From Stenotrophomonas sp. WZN-1 (lineage in GTDB: Bacteria; Pseudomonadota; Gammaproteobacteria; Xanthomonadales; Xanthomonadaceae), in contig NZ_CP021768.1 of assembly GCF_002192255.1 (NCBI RefSeq), positions 1,568,001 to 1,632,000 of the forward strand: DNA of 64,000 nucleotides, read 5' to 3'. The notes under the pieces were generated by a model that ran no database searches, was not told the DNA's origin, and worked only from the letters and a program-made list of their open reading frames with translations. Below are positions 61,523 to 64,000 of this stretch, piece after piece (the stretch's first letter is position 1; the number at the start of each line of letters is the position of its first letter). Made by a program: the position numbers and the translations under genes.

Positions 61523-62223
61523 CAGGCGGCTTCCTGTTCGGCAGTGGGGCGGTACTTGGTGAATTCGGCGGACTTCATGATTTCGCGCTGCTTGGTCGTG
61601 AACGGGCCGCCCTTGGAGGGAGCAACCCACAGGCCGCGCATGGTGTCCTGGTCAAGCTCGTACCAAGCTTCAGCAGCTTTCACGTAGTCGCCTGAGTCGA
61701 GTCCGTCGCGAATTGCCTCGATGCTTTCGGCATTCGCCTCGCACAGTTCCTCGCACTTAATGCGGCGGATTTCCTCGGCTGTCGGCTGGTCGTCTGCCTG
61801 TTCCGGCTCTGCCTGATACCCCGACTCCAGAGCCACCTTCGCCCACAGTTCGTAGGCAAGGCCGAAGGTCAGTGCGGCAGCGAGGCAGACGCCGCGACGG
61901 TGCGTGTCGGTGATATCGCGGGCAGTGATCTTCTGCATCGGGATCGCCGCGTTCCGGCTGTCCATCACTGCCTGCGGGACTTCCGGCGTCACCGTTCCAT
62001 CCACATGGCGGAATCGGATCAGCAGGTATGCCCCGACGGGGGCCTCATGCAGGATGGCGCCACTATGGTTCGGCACCGATTCCGGCAACCAGCCCGGAGC
62101 ATGCTCGCGCAGCAGGTTCAAGGTCCGGGACCAGTTGATGTAGGAAGCCTGGAACGAGCCGCCGACGATCTTCTCGACCAGTTCAGCGGTAGCCACGCCA
62201 GCAAGGTTAGGAATGTCTGCCAT
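61522..62223 (-). CDS. Probable single-strand annealing protein, Sak/DUF1071-like
   Basis: A 233-residue protein. Its middle region, YLLIRFRHVDGTVTPEVP followed by AVMDSRNAAIP and DITDTHRRGVCLAAALTFGLAYELW, matches the pattern of Sak-type (formerly DUF1071) annealing proteins by recall. Its position directly before ssb supports a recombination role. Alternatives are other recombinases; the call is moderate. Confidence 0.65.
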   Translation of the reverse strand: MADIPNLAGVATAELVEKIVGGSFQASYINWSRTLNLLREHAPGWLPESVPNHSGAILHEAPVGAYLLIRFRHVDGTVTPEVPQAVMDSRNAAIPMQKITARDITDTHRRGVCLAAALTFGLAYELWAKVALESGYQAEPEQADDQPTAEEIRRIKCEELCEANAESIEAIRDGLDSGDYVKAAEAWYELDQDTMRGLWVAPSKGGPFTTKQREIMKSAEFTKYRPTAEQEAA

Positions 62224-62227
62224 GTCG

Positions 62228-62341
62228 TTACCTGTCGTCAGTCTCGTAGTGGCCGTCCAGGGCTTCCTGTCGGGCGTATTCCTCGCCGTCCTCGTCAGTC
62301 ATGGGCGGCATCGCTATCGGGGTTTTCTGCCACTCGTCCAT
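62228..62341 (-). CDS. Very small element protein, 37 residues
   Basis: MDEWQKTPIAMPPMTDEDGE to GHYETDDR, an acidic peptide. The ATG at 62341 has GAGG nearby and the stop lies four bases from the annealing protein start, so it belongs to the same operon. Function unknown; the longer open frame upstream overlaps a tRNA-like sequence and is rejected. Confidence 0.5.
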   Translation of the reverse strand: MDEWQKTPIAMPPMTDEDGEEYARQEALDGHYETDDR

Positions 62342-62390
62342 CGGTGCCTCTATGTAGGTGCCAGCGCTTGTGAGCGACAGGGCAGGGGAT

Positions 62391-62453
62391 TGGGTGGAGG
62401 GGCCGGATTCGAACCGGCTCCAGGTTGCGTGTGACCCACCACGCCGCCCTCCG
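62391..62453 (-). pseudogene. tRNA-like sequence without a D arm
   Basis: On the minus strand a 5' CGGAGGG can pair with a 3' CCCTCCA, followed by CCCA. A perfect T arm lies between (GCCGG-TTCGAAT-CCGGC at 62402-62418). The middle 25 bases cannot form both D and anticodon arms. It is most likely a decayed or highly reduced tRNA gene carried by the element. Confidence 0.4.
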
Positions 62454-62459
62454 TAGAAC

Positions 62460-62681
62460 TCAGCCCCGCTCGGTGGTGAGCGGCGACTGCTTGAATCGGT
62501 CGTTTCGCTTCTTGCGGATGATGTGCAGCTCGTCGTAGATGAAGAACGCATCGATCAGGGCGACAAGTAGTGCGCAGGCCGTGATGTAATACGCCTCGTA
62601 CTTGTAGGTGAACCACGCTGCCCAGCAGAGGAAGACGATCAGGCCGATGCACGAAGCCAGTACCATGTAGTGCGCCTTCAT
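62460..62681 (-). CDS. Element membrane protein, 73 residues
   Basis: Two predicted helices (VLASCIGLIVFLCWAAWFTY and ITACALLVALIDAFFIY) and a basic tail (HIIRKKRNDRFKQ). Coupled by ATGA to the 40-residue gene at 62678. Its position among early genes resembles superinfection-exclusion or regulator-type small membrane proteins, but no function is assigned. Confidence 0.75.
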   Translation of the reverse strand: MKAHYMVLASCIGLIVFLCWAAWFTYKYEAYYITACALLVALIDAFFIYDELHIIRKKRNDRFKQSPLTTERG

Positions 62682-62800
62682 TCCTCATCCCCCTGTGCGC
62701 AAATACCGTGGTTCGTCTCGTCGGCGTCTACCTCGTCGCCCAGCGGATCGGGCTTCGGGATGGCGGGGAAGAGGCGGTCAAGTTCGGAGTTCGGCGTCAT
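62678..62800 (-). CDS. Very small element protein, 40 residues
   Basis: MTPNSELDRLFPAIPKPDPL to GICAQGDEE, an acidic peptide below common length cut-offs. The evidence is strong: GGAGGGAG lies just before the ATG, the ATG shares ATGA with the stop of the upstream gene, and its own stop shares ATGA with the downstream gene. Confidence 0.7.
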   Translation of the reverse strand: MTPNSELDRLFPAIPKPDPLGDEVDADETNHGICAQGDEE

Positions 62801-63042
62801 GCTCCCTCCGGATCTGCAGGAAGTGACTGCCAATGGGTCGGGCGGCTTCCGCGAAGTGCAAACGGGCCAAGCTTGTTATCAGTTACACACCACATCCCAT
62901 TGAGGTCGGAATTTCCATCGTCCTCATCCCGCTCTTCGTCGGATGCGTCGTCCTGCAACCACGCAACGAACTGCTGCCCTCCTGCGTAGATGAGTACGGG
63001 GGTGTTCTTTGGCGCAGTAGAAATCGGATTCCAGGTAGTCAC
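62797..63042 (-). CDS. DUF551-like element protein, second copy
   Basis: An 81-residue protein, MTTWNPISTAPKNTPVLIYA to PTHWQSLPADPEGA, sharing the W-x-PIS-x-AP start and PTHW end with the protein at 59099. The middle is acidic. A GTG start overlaps the stop of the tiny upstream gene (GTGA). Confidence 0.75.
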   Translation of the reverse strand: MTTWNPISTAPKNTPVLIYAGGQQFVAWLQDDASDEERDEDDGNSDLNGMWCVTDNKLGPFALRGSRPTHWQSLPADPEGA

Positions 63043-63146
63043 GACACAACTCCATTAACGATGAGTGCCAGCTTCGTCAGCACGTAGGCCGCGATCAGCG
63101 CCATTGCTGCCAGCGGGGCGTAGGGGGAGCGGAGGAAGCGGCTCAT
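63039..63146 (-). CDS. Very small membrane protein, 35 residues
   Basis: MSRFLRSPYAPLAAMALIAA followed by YVLTKLALIVNGVVS, one predicted membrane helix. GGAG lies nine bases before the ATG. It is coupled on both sides: ATGA with the upstream gene and GTGA with the downstream one. Such peptides can act as holin-like or signalling proteins; no claim is made. Confidence 0.65.
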   Translation of the reverse strand: MSRFLRSPYAPLAAMALIAAYVLTKLALIVNGVVS

Positions 63147-63340
63147 GGGCGCGGCTCCAAGCTTTGATGCGGGCGTATCTCAGCCGGCCCTGCTACATCG
63201 ACAAACCCAAGAAGCGAATCCGTCCACATATTCTTGTGCCAGTACCATGTCGGCATGTTCTGGAACCAAGTCCACCGGCCGTCGCTATCAAGAACAAGCC
63301 ATTGGGCCCACTCCGGTGCATCCTTCCAATCCGGCTTCAT
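63143..63340 (-). CDS. Element hypothetical protein, 65 residues
   Basis: A Trp-rich protein (MKPDWKDAPEWAQWLVLDSD, WTWFQNMPTWYWHKNMW) with no helix for membrane insertion and no known family. Coupled by ATGA on both sides. Confidence 0.7.
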   Translation of the reverse strand: MKPDWKDAPEWAQWLVLDSDGRWTWFQNMPTWYWHKNMWTDSLLGFVDVAGPAEIRPHQSLEPRP

Positions 63341-63549
63341 TTCAAATTCTCCAGCGCATCCAGCAGCGCGTCGGCTTGATCTGCTGCAAACCTGGCGACC
63401 TCTTGATTGCTCCAGCCGCAGATATCAGGATCAGAGTTGCCAAGAATTCCTTGCATCGCCATCGCCGCAAAAAGCTCGCGCTTGGTCAGGCCAATACCCC
63501 CGTTAATCGAGTATTTGCACGGATAAGCACTGCTATCTCCGCGTTTCAT
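63337..63549 (-). CDS. Element hypothetical protein, 70 residues
   Basis: MKRGDSSAYPCKYSINGGIG, then LTKRELFAAMAMQGILGNSD and AADQADALLDALENLK. This resembles small phage proteins containing the GLTKRE motif followed by a hydrophobic helix; the role is unknown. The ATG shares a base with the stop of the upstream gene (TGATG). Confidence 0.75.
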   Translation of the reverse strand: MKRGDSSAYPCKYSINGGIGLTKRELFAAMAMQGILGNSDPDICGWSNQEVARFAADQADALLDALENLK

Positions 63550-63758
63550 CACGCTGCCCCCTTCGGCCCGTGGCCCAGGTTCATGCGCTGGCGGCGGGCG
63601 CGTTCGTACAGTTCGCCCTGCTTCTCGTAGCTGCATCCGGCCTCCATGAACTCGCGCACCACAGCGCGCTCATCCATGTGGTTCGTGTTGGCAAGCCAGC
63701 GGATGTTGCCAAGGCGACGCAGCGCGTCACCGTCCTGCGGGAACGTCAAGGTACTCAT
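63549..63758 (-). CDS. Element hypothetical protein, 69 residues
   Basis: MSTLTFPQDGDALRRLGNIR to MNLGHGPKGAA, basic and soluble. GGAG about eight bases upstream and ATGA coupling with the next gene upstream support the start at 63758. Function unknown. Confidence 0.7.
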   Translation of the reverse strand: MSTLTFPQDGDALRRLGNIRWLANTNHMDERAVVREFMEAGCSYEKQGELYERARRQRMNLGHGPKGAA

Positions 63759-64000
63759 GCCGCGCTCCTTACTTCGGATTGGCTTGCCTCGTTCTGCGCC
63801 ACTTCCTCGCGGGCCTTGTCTTCGGCCCACTCGCGCAGGATCGGGTTGATGTAGGACTGCAGGTCGGACGCCAGCGCGTTGGCTGCGTCGGCGATGCCAC
63901 GGTCGGTCTCGGTGTTGCGGTAGGCGCAGAGGAAGACCCAGGTAGCCCGGACGTGATCCTCACCGTCGCCGTAGGCCATGAACTCCTTCACCGCCTCAAC
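63755..64000 (-). CDS. Element hypothetical protein, 5' end outside window
   Basis: The frame is open to the right edge, so the start may lie beyond position 64000; a GTG at 63991 (78 residues) and an ATG at 63979 are the in-window alternatives. The product (ATWVFLCAYRNTETDRGIAD, NPILREWAEDKAREEVAQNE) is soluble and helical. No family recognised. Confidence 0.6.
   Translation of the reverse strand, partial: VEAVKEFMAYGDGEDHVRATWVFLCAYRNTETDRGIADAANALASDLQSYINPILREWAEDKAREEVAQNEASQSEVRSAA

Noticed and set aside
57053..64000. Calling the element a complete prophage
   Set aside because: Only the integration and early genes are visible. No capsid, terminase, tail or lysis gene lies in the window, so an integrative element or satellite is equally possible.

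Overview
This is a high-GC gammaproteobacterial chromosome segment, most likely from the Stenotrophomonas maltophilia complex (Xanthomonadaceae). The evidence is the gene set (Oar-like TonB-dependent receptor, fimT-pilV-pilW-pilX-pilY1-pilE block, comEC-exbBD-msbA-lpxK-kdsB-uvrC-pgsA run) and inverted pairs of short GTAG-ended palindromes that resemble the SMAG repeats of that species. Species assignment is inference; no database was searched.

Layout. 1-5.5 kb: housekeeping genes (secreted protein fragment, nadC and a Trm112-like gene on the minus strand; purE-purK; an AhpD-like protein; an Fe-type superoxide dismutase; a monothiol glutaredoxin coupled to an SDR that lacks the catalytic Tyr-Lys pair). 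5.5-10.6 kb: a large TonB-dependent receptor and ppnN, separated by two hairpin terminators that may bracket a small RNA. 10.7-17.7 kb: type IV pilus minor pilin operon. 17.7-21 kb: tRNA-Asn, an orphan FimT-like pseudopilin, uvrB and two identical tRNA-Val genes. 21-25 kb: small envelope proteins, a MipA-like porin and a two-component system. 25-36.5 kb: one long co-directional run with mostly 1-4 base junctions (comEC, exbB, exbD, msbA, lpxK, kdsB, a low-molecular-weight phosphatase, an NHL-repeat protein, uvrC, pgsA), joining DNA uptake, lipid A export, Kdo synthesis, DNA repair and phospholipid synthesis. 36.5-45 kb: four identical tRNA-Gly genes and a tRNA-Cys, interleaved with an FAD oxidoreductase, a four-gene ABC efflux operon and three small membrane proteins.

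45-54 kb: accessory host genes, including a divergent ArsR/flavin reductase pair, a P-loop kinase behind a perfect hairpin, an AraC regulator, crcB under a fluoride riboswitch, and an isolated CI/Cro-like repressor pair followed by two strong palindromic sites. 54-57 kb: a low-oxygen cluster (CcoG-like ferredoxin, truncated haemoglobin, hemN) with two FNR-type boxes, one lying across the stop codon of the haemoglobin gene.

56.9-64 kb: the left end of a prophage or related integrative element. It starts at the 3' half of a tRNA-Leu gene (the attachment site), then carries a tyrosine integrase, an excisionase-like gene overlapping it out of frame, and a dense block of small leftward genes joined by ATGA/GTGA/TGATG overlaps. 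These include ssb and a probable single-strand annealing protein, plus two very small genes supported mainly by this coupling. The element continues past the right edge.
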